The notes under the pieces: model-generated
The model's input: the letters and a program-made list of their open reading frames with translations, nothing else
What the model was told of the DNA's origin: nothing
Databases searched by the model: none
Assembly: GCF_003234795.2 (NCBI RefSeq)
Contig: NZ_CP126268.1
Location: 3,224,001 to 3,288,000 of the forward strand
Direction of reading: 5' to 3'
From: Curtobacterium sp. MCLR17_032
Lineage (GTDB): Bacteria > Actinomycetota > Actinomycetes > Actinomycetales > Microbacteriaceae
DNA length: 64,000 nt
Shown: in pieces, positions 35,862-43,058 of the stretch
How positions within the stretch are numbered: the stretch's first letter is position 1
How the letters are laid out: every line of letters begins with the position of its first letter
Program-made: the position numbers and the translations under genes

Positions 35862-38800
35862 CTAGGCCCGCCGGATGCGCAGGGTGACGAGCTCGAAGGG
35901 CCGCAGGGTCAGGACCACGGGTGCGTCGTCCGCCCAGGGACCGGCACCGTCCAGCGGGCGCTCGAGCAGGTCGACCCGGGTCACCCCGGCGACGGCGAAC
36001 CCGAAGTCGACGCCGACGTCGGTCGCCCGGCCGCCGAGTGCCTCGTAGAGCCGGACGACGACGTCGCCGGAGCGGTCCTCGGCGAGCTTCACGGCCTCGA
36101 CGAACACCTGCGGCGACGACACCGTCACGAGCGGCTCCACGACACGGTCCCCCGGCACGGCACGGACCGGCAGGTTGAGCCGGTACCCGGAGTCCGCCGC
36201 GTCGAGCACCGAGGCGCCGACCCGCAGCACGGTCCGGAACACGTGGTGGCCCTGGTCGGCCTCGGGGTCGGGGAACTTCGGCCCGCGTACCAGCGACTCG
36301 CGCACCTGCGTCGTGGTCCCACCGTCGGCACGGGTCCGCCGGGTGACGTCGTGGCCGTAGGTGGAGTCGTTCGCGACGGCGACCCCGAACCCGGGTTCGG
36401 CGACGTGCACCCAGCGGTGGGCGCTCGTCTCGAAGCGGGCGAAGTCCCACGAGGTGTTCTGGTGCGTCGGCCGGTCGATGTGCCCGAACTGGATCTCGCT
36501 CGAGGCCTGGTCGGCCTTGAGGTCGAGCGGGAACGACAGCTTCAGGAGCTTCTGCTGCTCGTGCCAGTCGGCCTCGGTCTCGACGACCAGTTCCGGCTGC
36601 CCCTGGGTCGCGGTGTACCGGGTGGTGACGGTGGAGCGGCCGAACGGGCGGACCACGACGAGCGCGTCCCCCTCGACGGTGACGCTCGTCGCCTGCAGCA
36701 CTGACCCGTGCCGCTGGTAGGCGCGGTCGATGTCCCACGCCTCCCACTGGTTCGGGGTGTCCCGGAACACGGTGTACTCGGCGGCGGCCTCCCCCGGCGC
36801 GACGGCGTCGCGGCCGGTCGCGTGGTCGACGAGCGAGACGACGTGCCCGCCAGCGTCGACGGTCGCCGTGACGACGCCGGTGTCGAAGACGAAGCGGTCG
36901 CCGTCCCGGACGGGAGGCACGGCTCGCGCCGCGTCGACCGGCTCGGCACCCAGGGCGCGGACGCCGTCGGCGGGGACCGGGGACGCGTTGAACCGGACGT
37001 GCGTGGCGGCGGAGGGCGTGCCTCCCGGCCGGTCGGCGGTGTCGGAGTCCGGACCACCGGTGGCGAGCGCGGTCGTCGCGGTGCCGATCAGCTCCTCGAG
37101 GACCCCGGCGACCCGGGCGTACTCGGCCTCGGCGTTCTCGTAGACCCAGGCGATCGACGAGCCGGGCAGGATGTCGTGGAACTGCTGCAGCAGCACGGTG
37201 TGCCAGGCGGACTCGAGTGCGTCGTACGGGTACTCCTGACCGAGCCGGACGGCTGCGGTGGCGGCCCAGAGCTCGGCCTCGCGGAGCAGGTGCTCGGAGC
37301 GGCGGTTGCCCTGCTTCGTGCGGATCTGCGACGTGTACGTGCCGCGGTGGAACTCGAGGTACATCTCGCCGGACCACACGCCGGGGGTGGGCAGGGCGCG
37401 CTCGAGCTCCTCGAACACCGCGGCCGGGGTGCCGAGCTCGACCCGCGGTGAGCCGTCCAGGTCGTGCTGCCGGCGGGCGGCCGCGACCATCTCGCGGGTG
37501 GGACCACCACCGCCGTCCCCGAAGCCGTAGAGCAGCATCGAGGTGTTCGCGACGCCGCGCTCCTTGTTGTTCCGCTCGCCGCGGTGCAGGTCGGCGGGCG
37601 AGACGTCCGAGTTGTAGGTGTCCGCCGGGGGCAGGTGCGTGAGGACCCGGGATCCGTCGATGCCCTCCCACAGGAACGAGGTGTGCGGGATGACGTTCGT
37701 CTCGTTCCACGACGGCTTCTGCGTGACGAACCACTTCGAGCCCGCGGCCCGGACGATCTGCGGCAGGGCGCCGGTGTAGCCGAACGAGTCGGGGAGCCAG
37801 GCCTCGGGGGTGTCGACGCCGAACTCCTCCAGGAAGAACCGCTTGCCGGCGACGAACTGGCGGGCCAGGGCCTCACCACCGGGCAGGTTCGTGTCCGACT
37901 CGACCCACATGCCGCCGACCGGGATCCACCGGCCCTCGGCGACGCGCTGCTTGATGCGGCCGAACACCTCCGGGTACTCGTCGCGGATCCAGGCGTACTG
38001 CTGCGCGGACGAGCAGGCGAAGGTGAAGTCGGGGTCGCGGTCCATCAGGTCGAGCACGTTCGAGAAGGTGCGGGCGCACTTGCGCTTCGTCTCGCGCACC
38101 GGCCACAGCCAGGCGGAGTCGATGTGCGCGTGCCCGACCGCGATCGCCCGGTGCGCCGACCCGCTGGCGGGGACGGCGAGCGCGTCGGCCAGGACGGCCC
38201 GGGCGTCGGCGGCGGTGCCGGCCACGTCGTCCGGGTCGAGCGCGTCGGCGGCCCGTTCGAGCACGCGGAGGACGTCGGCGCCGCGGGTGCCGTCGGTCGG
38301 CAGTTCCGCCATCAGGCCGCGGAGCACCCAGAGGTCCTGCTGCAGTTCCCAGACGGTGTCGTCGCGCTCGACGACCTCCAGGGCGCGGAGCCGGTAGATC
38401 GGGGCGTCGCCGGCGGTGTGCTTCGAGCCGAGCGGGGTGGCGCCCTGGAACGAGTCGCCACCGATGTCGGGGTTCGCGCCGGCCTCGATGTAGAGCGTGA
38501 ACGACTCCCCCGGACCGACCTGCAGCGGGACGCTGTCGTTGAGCGGCTCGATGGCCTTGATCGTGGAGCCGTCCGGACGCCAGGCGAGCCCCTCGGCCTG
38601 GAAGCCGGCCTGCCGCTTGGTGAACCCGAGGTCGACGTGCAGCTCGGCGGTGGTGCCCGGGGCGGTGCCGAAGTCGGCGGGGACGGTGCCGGTGACCTTG
38701 AACCAGGTGGTGCCCCACGGCCGGCCGCCCCACGGGGAGCCGACGGTGAACGGTTCGTACTGCTGGGTGACGGCGTCGGCGAAGGGCACGGGTTCGTCGG

Positions 38801-38915
38801 GGACCTGCCAGGCCTCGACCGTGACCGGCGAGGCGCGACGGTGGACGTTCGGGTCGACGCGGTCGCGGACGAGTCGTGCGATCCGGGCCTCGACGAGGGG
38901 TTCGTCCTGGTGCAT
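35862..38915 (-). CDS. GH38 alpha-mannosidase
   Basis: 1017 residues, no signal peptide, so probably cytosolic. N-terminal beta domain, then the GH38 catalytic domain with the zinc and active-site motif VGHAHIDSAWLWPVRETKRK, the nucleophile Asp in PDSFGYTGALPQI, and HDILPGSSIAWVYE. The long C-terminal beta-rich domains are of the usual length for bacterial GH38. RBS AAAGGAA precedes the ATG at 38915. Directly downstream (76 bp) of a sugar ABC importer, so it most likely hydrolyses imported alpha-mannosides. Confidence 0.95.
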   Translation of the reverse strand: MHQDEPLVEARIARLVRDRVDPNVHRRASPVTVEAWQVPDEPVPFADAVTQQYEPFTVGSPWGGRPWGTTWFKVTGTVPADFGTAPGTTAELHVDLGFTKRQAGFQAEGLAWRPDGSTIKAIEPLNDSVPLQVGPGESFTLYIEAGANPDIGGDSFQGATPLGSKHTAGDAPIYRLRALEVVERDDTVWELQQDLWVLRGLMAELPTDGTRGADVLRVLERAADALDPDDVAGTAADARAVLADALAVPASGSAHRAIAVGHAHIDSAWLWPVRETKRKCARTFSNVLDLMDRDPDFTFACSSAQQYAWIRDEYPEVFGRIKQRVAEGRWIPVGGMWVESDTNLPGGEALARQFVAGKRFFLEEFGVDTPEAWLPDSFGYTGALPQIVRAAGSKWFVTQKPSWNETNVIPHTSFLWEGIDGSRVLTHLPPADTYNSDVSPADLHRGERNNKERGVANTSMLLYGFGDGGGGPTREMVAAARRQHDLDGSPRVELGTPAAVFEELERALPTPGVWSGEMYLEFHRGTYTSQIRTKQGNRRSEHLLREAELWAATAAVRLGQEYPYDALESAWHTVLLQQFHDILPGSSIAWVYENAEAEYARVAGVLEELIGTATTALATGGPDSDTADRPGGTPSAATHVRFNASPVPADGVRALGAEPVDAARAVPPVRDGDRFVFDTGVVTATVDAGGHVVSLVDHATGRDAVAPGEAAAEYTVFRDTPNQWEAWDIDRAYQRHGSVLQATSVTVEGDALVVVRPFGRSTVTTRYTATQGQPELVVETEADWHEQQKLLKLSFPLDLKADQASSEIQFGHIDRPTHQNTSWDFARFETSAHRWVHVAEPGFGVAVANDSTYGHDVTRRTRADGGTTTQVRESLVRGPKFPDPEADQGHHVFRTVLRVGASVLDAADSGYRLNLPVRAVPGDRVVEPLVTVSSPQVFVEAVKLAEDRSGDVVVRLYEALGGRATDVGVDFGFAVAGVTRVDLLERPLDGAGPWADDAPVVLTLRPFELVTLRIRRA

Positions 38916-38991
38916 GGAGCGGTTCCTTTCAGTGCGCGTGCGCGGCGCTGCGCTGCGCCCGCGCGCGTGGCGTGGATGGGGGTGTGGACCG

Positions 38992-39891
38992 TCAGCCCTT
39001 GATGCCGCCGGCGAGGGCGTTGCCGCCGCCGAGGCCGCGGGACACCAGCACGTAGAGCGCGATGACGGGCACCGAGTAGACGATCGAGAACGCGGCGAGC
39101 TGCCCGTAGGCCACCGCCCCGTTCTGTCCGAAGAAGTTGAAGATGCTCACCGCGGCGGGCACCTTGTCGGGCGAGAGCAGCAGGACGAAGGGGACGAAGA
39201 AGTTCCCCCACGCCTGGATGAACACGAAGATGAACACCACGGCGATGCCCGGTCGCATCAGCGGGATGACGATCCGCCACAGCGTCGTGAACATCGACGC
39301 CCCGTCGGTCCAGGCCGCTTCCTCGAGGGAGATCGGGACCGCGTCCATGAAGTTCTTCGCCATCCAGATCGCCATCGGCAGGCTGGTCGCGGCGAGGAAG
39401 AAGATGCAGCCGTAGATGTTGTCGATGAGGTTCAGCGAGACGAACAGTGCGTAGACCGGCACCATCATCGCCGTGATCGGCAGGCCGGTGCCGAACAGGA
39501 TGCTGTACAGGAACGGCTTGTTGACGCGCATCTTGTACCGGGACAGCGGGTACGCGGCGAGGATCGCGACGACGACCGTGACGACCGCCGTCCCGCCGGA
39601 GAGCAGCAGGCTGTTCGCGAGCGGGATGAACGACAGCTCCGGGGTGAGCACCTTGGTGAAGTTGTCGAGCGTGAACTGCGACGGCAGCTTCACCGACAGC
39701 GACGCCTGGGCGTCGAACGAGGCGAAGACGAGCCAGAGCAGCGGCACCGCGAAGCAGACCGCGATGACGAGCAGCACGGTGTTCGCCACCCACCGCATGG
39801 TCCGGCCGCGCGGCGAGGTCATGTGCAGCGACCCCGGCGCGGTCACCGAGCGGGTCGTGGTCTGGTCGAGGGACGGGGCTGTGATGGCCAT
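38992..39891 (-). CDS. Carbohydrate ABC importer permease (MalG/LacG-like)
   Basis: 299 residues, six predicted helices. EAA motif loop SLEEAAWTDGASMFTTLWRIVIPLMRPG is the CUT1-family signature. The start overlaps the stop of the partner permease by 1 nt (TGATG). Ends in GGIKG typical of MalG-like permeases. The energising ATPase (MsiK-type) is not in the cluster, as usual for CUT1 systems in actinobacteria that share one ATPase. Confidence 0.94.
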   Translation of the reverse strand: MAITAPSLDQTTTRSVTAPGSLHMTSPRGRTMRWVANTVLLVIAVCFAVPLLWLVFASFDAQASLSVKLPSQFTLDNFTKVLTPELSFIPLANSLLLSGGTAVVTVVVAILAAYPLSRYKMRVNKPFLYSILFGTGLPITAMMVPVYALFVSLNLIDNIYGCIFFLAATSLPMAIWMAKNFMDAVPISLEEAAWTDGASMFTTLWRIVIPLMRPGIAVVFIFVFIQAWGNFFVPFVLLLSPDKVPAAVSIFNFFGQNGAVAYGQLAAFSIVYSVPVIALYVLVSRGLGGGNALAGGIKG

Positions 39892-40841
39892 CAGTCCACC
39901 TCCGGCTTGAGCGCCCGGATGTAGATGATCGAGAAGACCGCCCCCACCACGAGCAGGATGGTCGCGATCGCCGTCCCGAAGCCGAGCTGCGAGAACTTGA
40001 ACGCCTCCTGGTACGCCAGGATCGGCAGGGTCGACGAGTTGGTGCCCGGCCCGCCACCGGTCATCACGAAGATGAGGGTGAAGACGGACAGCGTCTGCAG
40101 GGTCGTCAGCATGAGGTTGGTGGAGATGCTCCGGCGGATCACCGGCAGCGTGATGAAGACGAGTCGCTGCCATCCGGTGGCGCCGTCGACCTCGGCCGAC
40201 TCGGTGATCTCCTCGGGGACCTCCTGCACGGCGGCGGAGTACACGAGCATCGAGAACGCGGTGCCGCGCCAGATGTTCGCCAGGATGATCGCGACCATCG
40301 GGAACGTGTAGAGCCAGTTCGCACCGGTGATGCCGAACACCGACAGGAACGAGTTCAGCGTCCCCTCGTCGTTGAAGAACGCGTACGCCGCGAACGACGC
40401 CACGATCTCGGGCAGGACCCAGGCCGCGACGACGAAGGTGCCGACGATCGAGCGGACGACCTTGTTCGCCGCTCGCATCAGCAGCGCCAGGCCGAGTCCG
40501 AGCACGTTCTGCCCGACGACCGCCGAGGCGAGCAGGAACACCACGGTCAGGATGACGGACTTCGGGAAGTCCTTGTCCTGGAAGAGCTCGACGTAGTTCT
40601 TCATGCCGACGAACTGCTGGTCGGCAGCGCCGGCGCCGGTCAGGGCCGAGTTCGTGAACGACCCGTAGAACGACGAGATGACTGGGCCGAGCAGGAAGAT
40701 CACGAGCAGGACGAGTGCCGGCAGGAGCGGGACCGCTCGGCCGACGTTCCGGAGCGGCTTGCGCTTCCGTGGGACGGGAGGGTCGGTGCGTCTCGGCGCA
40801 CCGGGCGCCGGGACCACCGGCGCGAGGGGAGTGCTGGTCAT
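39891..40841 (-). CDS. Carbohydrate ABC importer permease (MalF/UgpA-like)
   Basis: 316 residues. N-terminal Pro-rich cytoplasmic tail, first helix VPLLPALVLLVIFLLGPV, five more helices. Coupling loop ITESAEVDGATGWQRLVFITLPVIRRS. Partner of the 299-residue permease. A strong hairpin separates it from the upstream binding-protein gene, likely lowering permease synthesis relative to binding protein. Confidence 0.94.
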   Translation of the reverse strand: MTSTPLAPVVPAPGAPRRTDPPVPRKRKPLRNVGRAVPLLPALVLLVIFLLGPVISSFYGSFTNSALTGAGAADQQFVGMKNYVELFQDKDFPKSVILTVVFLLASAVVGQNVLGLGLALLMRAANKVVRSIVGTFVVAAWVLPEIVASFAAYAFFNDEGTLNSFLSVFGITGANWLYTFPMVAIILANIWRGTAFSMLVYSAAVQEVPEEITESAEVDGATGWQRLVFITLPVIRRSISTNLMLTTLQTLSVFTLIFVMTGGGPGTNSSTLPILAYQEAFKFSQLGFGTAIATILLVVGAVFSIIYIRALKPEVD

Positions 40842-40884
40842 GCTGGGTGCCTTCCAGAACAGCTCACGGTGATGAGTGGGGACG

Positions 40885-40926
40885 GGACGGGAGGCGCGGT
40901 GCGGGCTGGCACCGCGCCTCCCGTCC
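40885..40926 (-). terminator. Intercistronic hairpin between binding protein and permease genes
   Basis: 18-bp perfect stem GGACGGGAGGCGCGGTGC with a 6-nt loop, between the binding-protein stop (40957) and permease start (40841). Contains the recurrent 11-mer. Expected to act as an attenuator or mRNA stabiliser. Confidence 0.75.
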
Positions 40927-40956
40927 GACGGTCGGTCGGGTCAGGACACGGTCGCG

Positions 40957-42315
40957 TCAGCGCGCGGAGACCGTGTGCTCCTTGCCGACCACACCGACCA
41001 CGGCGTCGTCGTAGGCGGCAGCGGCTTCCTTCGGTGACTGCTGTCCGGTCATCACCGACTCCATGGCGACCTGGATGGCGTTCGAGATCTGCGAGTAGTC
41101 ACTCGTGGCGGGGCGGAAGTTCGTGTGCTCCACCAGGCCCGAGAAGAACTTGAACGTCGGGTTGGCGCCGGTGTAGTCCGGGTCCTCGGCGACGTCCTTG
41201 CGGACCGCGATCTGGCTGTTCTCGGAGTCGTACTTCAGCGATCCGTCCTTGTTGAGGAAGGTCGTGATGAAGTCGAACGCCGCCTGCGGGTTCTTCGTCT
41301 TGGCGCCGACCGCCAGGGTCCAGCCACCGGACATGCTGTTGTAGCCGGGCTCCTGACCGTTCTGGGTCGGCATCGCGGCCTGGCCCATCACGTCGTTCCA
41401 CTCGGACCACGGCGCGGTGCCGGACTTCAGCCACGTGCCGGACTGCCACGAACCGTCGAGGTCGATCGCGAGCTTGCCCTTCGGCAGCCACGTCTGCGCG
41501 ATGGTGGTGCCGACGTTGGGGTCGAGCGCCTGCTGCGGTGTCGGGCCGAGGCCGCCCTGGTAGACGTCCTTCACGAACTGCAGCGAGTCCTGGAACTGCT
41601 TCGAGCCCGTGACCCACTTCTTGTCCTTGTAGAGCGTGTTGCCGGAGCCGTCCGCGCCGTACAGCAGCATCTCGAAGCCCTGCATGGTGGACGCTTCGCC
41701 CTGCGCCTTGCCCGAGTAGATGTTGAACGGGATGGTGTCCGGCGACTTCTGCTTGATGGTCTTCGCGGCGGCGAGCACGTCGTCCCAGGTCTTGGGCTGC
41801 CACGGAACGGGCAGGCCGACCTTCTTGAAGATGTCCTTGTTGTACCAGAGGGCCCGGGTGTCGGTGCCCATCGGGACGCCGTAGGTCTTGCCGTCCACGC
41901 CTTCACCGGCCTGCTTGGCGTTGTCGTAGAACTGGCTCCAGTCCTTCCACTTCGCCGTGTACTCGTCGAGCGGCAGGAGGTACCCGGCCTGGGCATCGGC
42001 CTTGACGATGAACGTGTCCTCGTACATGACGTCCGGCGCGGTGGCGGGCGCCTTGTTCATCAGCGCGAGCTTCGTGTAGTAGTCGTTGCCCTGGGCCTGG
42101 ATCGGGACGAGCGTGACCGTCTTGCCCGGGTTGTCCTTCTCGTACTCCTTCTTGACGACCTTCATCTGGGCGTCGAGCTGCTGGAAGGCACCGTACTTCT
42201 GGTACGCGATCTTGATGGTGTCACTCGAGGCGGACCCCGAGCTCGAGCAGCCAGCGAGACCCACTGCGGCGACTGCCACGGCTGCGAGTCCGGCGATGAT
42301 GCGGGTGCGTTTCAT
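40957..42315 (-). CDS. Sugar ABC importer substrate-binding lipoprotein
   Basis: 452 residues, CUT1/MalE-type (SBP_bac_1). Signal peptide RIIAGLAAVAVAAVGLAGC with lipobox Cys at residue 23. Conserved NDYYTKLALMNKAPATAPDV, WYNKDIFKKVGLPVP and WTLAVGAKTKNPQAAFDF segments. AAAGGAG lies before the ATG. First gene of binding protein - permease - permease - GH38, so the cargo is probably a mannose-containing oligosaccharide (inference). Controlled from a strong promoter with an overlapping operator. Confidence 0.94.
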   Translation of the reverse strand: MKRTRIIAGLAAVAVAAVGLAGCSSSGSASSDTIKIAYQKYGAFQQLDAQMKVVKKEYEKDNPGKTVTLVPIQAQGNDYYTKLALMNKAPATAPDVMYEDTFIVKADAQAGYLLPLDEYTAKWKDWSQFYDNAKQAGEGVDGKTYGVPMGTDTRALWYNKDIFKKVGLPVPWQPKTWDDVLAAAKTIKQKSPDTIPFNIYSGKAQGEASTMQGFEMLLYGADGSGNTLYKDKKWVTGSKQFQDSLQFVKDVYQGGLGPTPQQALDPNVGTTIAQTWLPKGKLAIDLDGSWQSGTWLKSGTAPWSEWNDVMGQAAMPTQNGQEPGYNSMSGGWTLAVGAKTKNPQAAFDFITTFLNKDGSLKYDSENSQIAVRKDVAEDPDYTGANPTFKFFSGLVEHTNFRPATSDYSQISNAIQVAMESVMTGQQSPKEAAAAYDDAVVGVVGKEHTVSAR

Positions 42316-42369
42316 CGGTGCTCCTTTGCACGGGTGAAGGTCGCGGACTCCGTTGCCCGCGTTGCGCAG

Positions 42370-42390
42370 TTAGTCCACCGTATGGATTAA
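42370..42390. promoter_or_regulatory. Operator of the mannoside importer operon
   Basis: TTAGTCCA-CCGTA-TGGATTAA: 8-bp arms with one mismatch around a 5-bp spacer. It covers the -10 box and spacer of the operon promoter, so a bound regulator would block transcription. The ROK regulator at 45677 or a LacI-type protein are candidates. Confidence 0.65.
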
Positions 42391-42400
42391 ACGGTGTCAA
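42372..42400 (-). promoter_or_regulatory. Promoter of the mannoside importer operon
   Basis: On the minus strand a consensus -35 TTGACA (42395-42400) is followed after 17 bp by TGGACT (42372-42377), about 56 nt upstream of the binding-protein start. Confidence 0.65.
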
Positions 42401-42477
42401 GACATGCGCGGAAAGTGCGTCCGGTTCGTGACCTGCCGGGTGCGGCCTCGCGCCGCGGCGCCCGCCTGCCGCCCGCT

Positions 42478-42535
42478 TTCGCGCTGGGCGACAGTCCGCG
42501 GACGGCGGCACGCGAGCCGTGTCGCTGGGCGCGAA
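42478..42535. repeat. Palindromic repeat family A, copy 1 (58 nt)
   Basis: TTCGCGC-TGG-GCGACA, a 26-nt centre, then TGTCGC-TGG-GCGCGAA. The arms pair on both sides of a symmetric TGG/TGG internal loop, and the centre contains a CGGC/GCCG stem. Same length and outline as copies 2 and 3. Confidence 0.8.
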
Positions 42536-42575
42536 CGCGGCCGCGGCGGCGGCGGCGGCAGCCGCGGCCGGGCCG

Positions 42576-42649
42576 CGCCGAGGCTCGGCGCTGCGGACAG
42601 AACTCGTGGTCCGGACGCCGCGATCTGTCCGCCAGGGCGAGCCTCGGCG
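42576..42649. repeat. Palindromic repeat family B, copy 1
   Basis: GCCGAGGCTCG pairs with CGAGCCTCGGC (11 bp); after an internal loop CGGACAG pairs with CTGTCCG. The loop carries GGCCGCGAT-like sequence conserved between copies. Confidence 0.75.
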
Positions 42650-42680
42650 GGCCGCTCGGCCGGGCGGGCCCGCGGCCGTC

Positions 42681-42738
42681 CTCGCGCTGGGCGACAGTCC
42701 ACGGGTGGCGGCACGCGAGCCGTGTCGCTGGGCGCGAA
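42681..42738. repeat. Palindromic repeat family A, copy 2 (58 nt)
   Basis: Same 58-nt layout as copy 1, with a few changes in the first arm and centre (CTCGCGC start, CCACGGGTGG in the centre). Both TGG internal-loop triplets are kept. Confidence 0.8.
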
Positions 42739-42770
42739 CGCGGCCGCGGGCGGCGGCGGCGAACGGGCCG

Positions 42771-42846
42771 CGCCGAGGCTCGCCGCTGCGGACAGGACTC
42801 GGGGCCAGGAGGCCGCGATCTGTCCGCCAGGGCGAGGCTCGGCGCG
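42771..42846. repeat. Palindromic repeat family B, copy 2
   Basis: CGCCGAGGCTCGCC, TGCGGACAGGACTCGGGG, GGCCGCGATCTGTCCGCC, GGGCGAGGCTCGGCGCG. The GGACAG/CTGTCC stem is retained. Confidence 0.75.
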
Positions 42847-42909
42847 CCGGGCCAGTGGACCGGTCCGGGCCAGCGCCCGGCGGCGGCCAGGGCCCGGCGG
42901 CGGCGCGCG

Positions 42910-42985
42910 CGCCGAGGCTCGGCTCTGCGGACAGGACTCGGGGCCAGGAGGCCGCGATCTGTCTGCCAGGGCGAGGCTCGGCGCG
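42910..42985. repeat. Palindromic repeat family B, copy 3
   Basis: Nearly identical to copy 2 over 76 nt; differences include one T in CTGTCTGCC that makes a G-T pair possible rather than breaking the stem. The 743-bp stretch 42316-43058 contains no gene, only the promoter/operator, these repeats and a terminator. Confidence 0.75.
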
Positions 42986-43001
42986 CTGGCGCGCGCGAAC
43001 G

Positions 43002-43047
43002 ACGGACGGGAGGCGCCCCACCAGCCGGTGGAGTGCCTCCCGTCCGT
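43002..43047 (-). terminator. Terminator of the lamin-tail-domain gene
   Basis: 13-bp perfect stem ACGGACGGGAGGC/GCCTCCCGTCCGT with an inner CCACC/GGTGG stem, 12 bp beyond the stop on the minus strand. Confidence 0.8.
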
Positions 43048-43058
43048 GGGTGGTGCGA

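Noticed and set aside
42400..43058. Open frames across the family A/B repeat block
   Set aside because: Low-complexity translations that simply restate the repeated DNA; no homology and no RBS.
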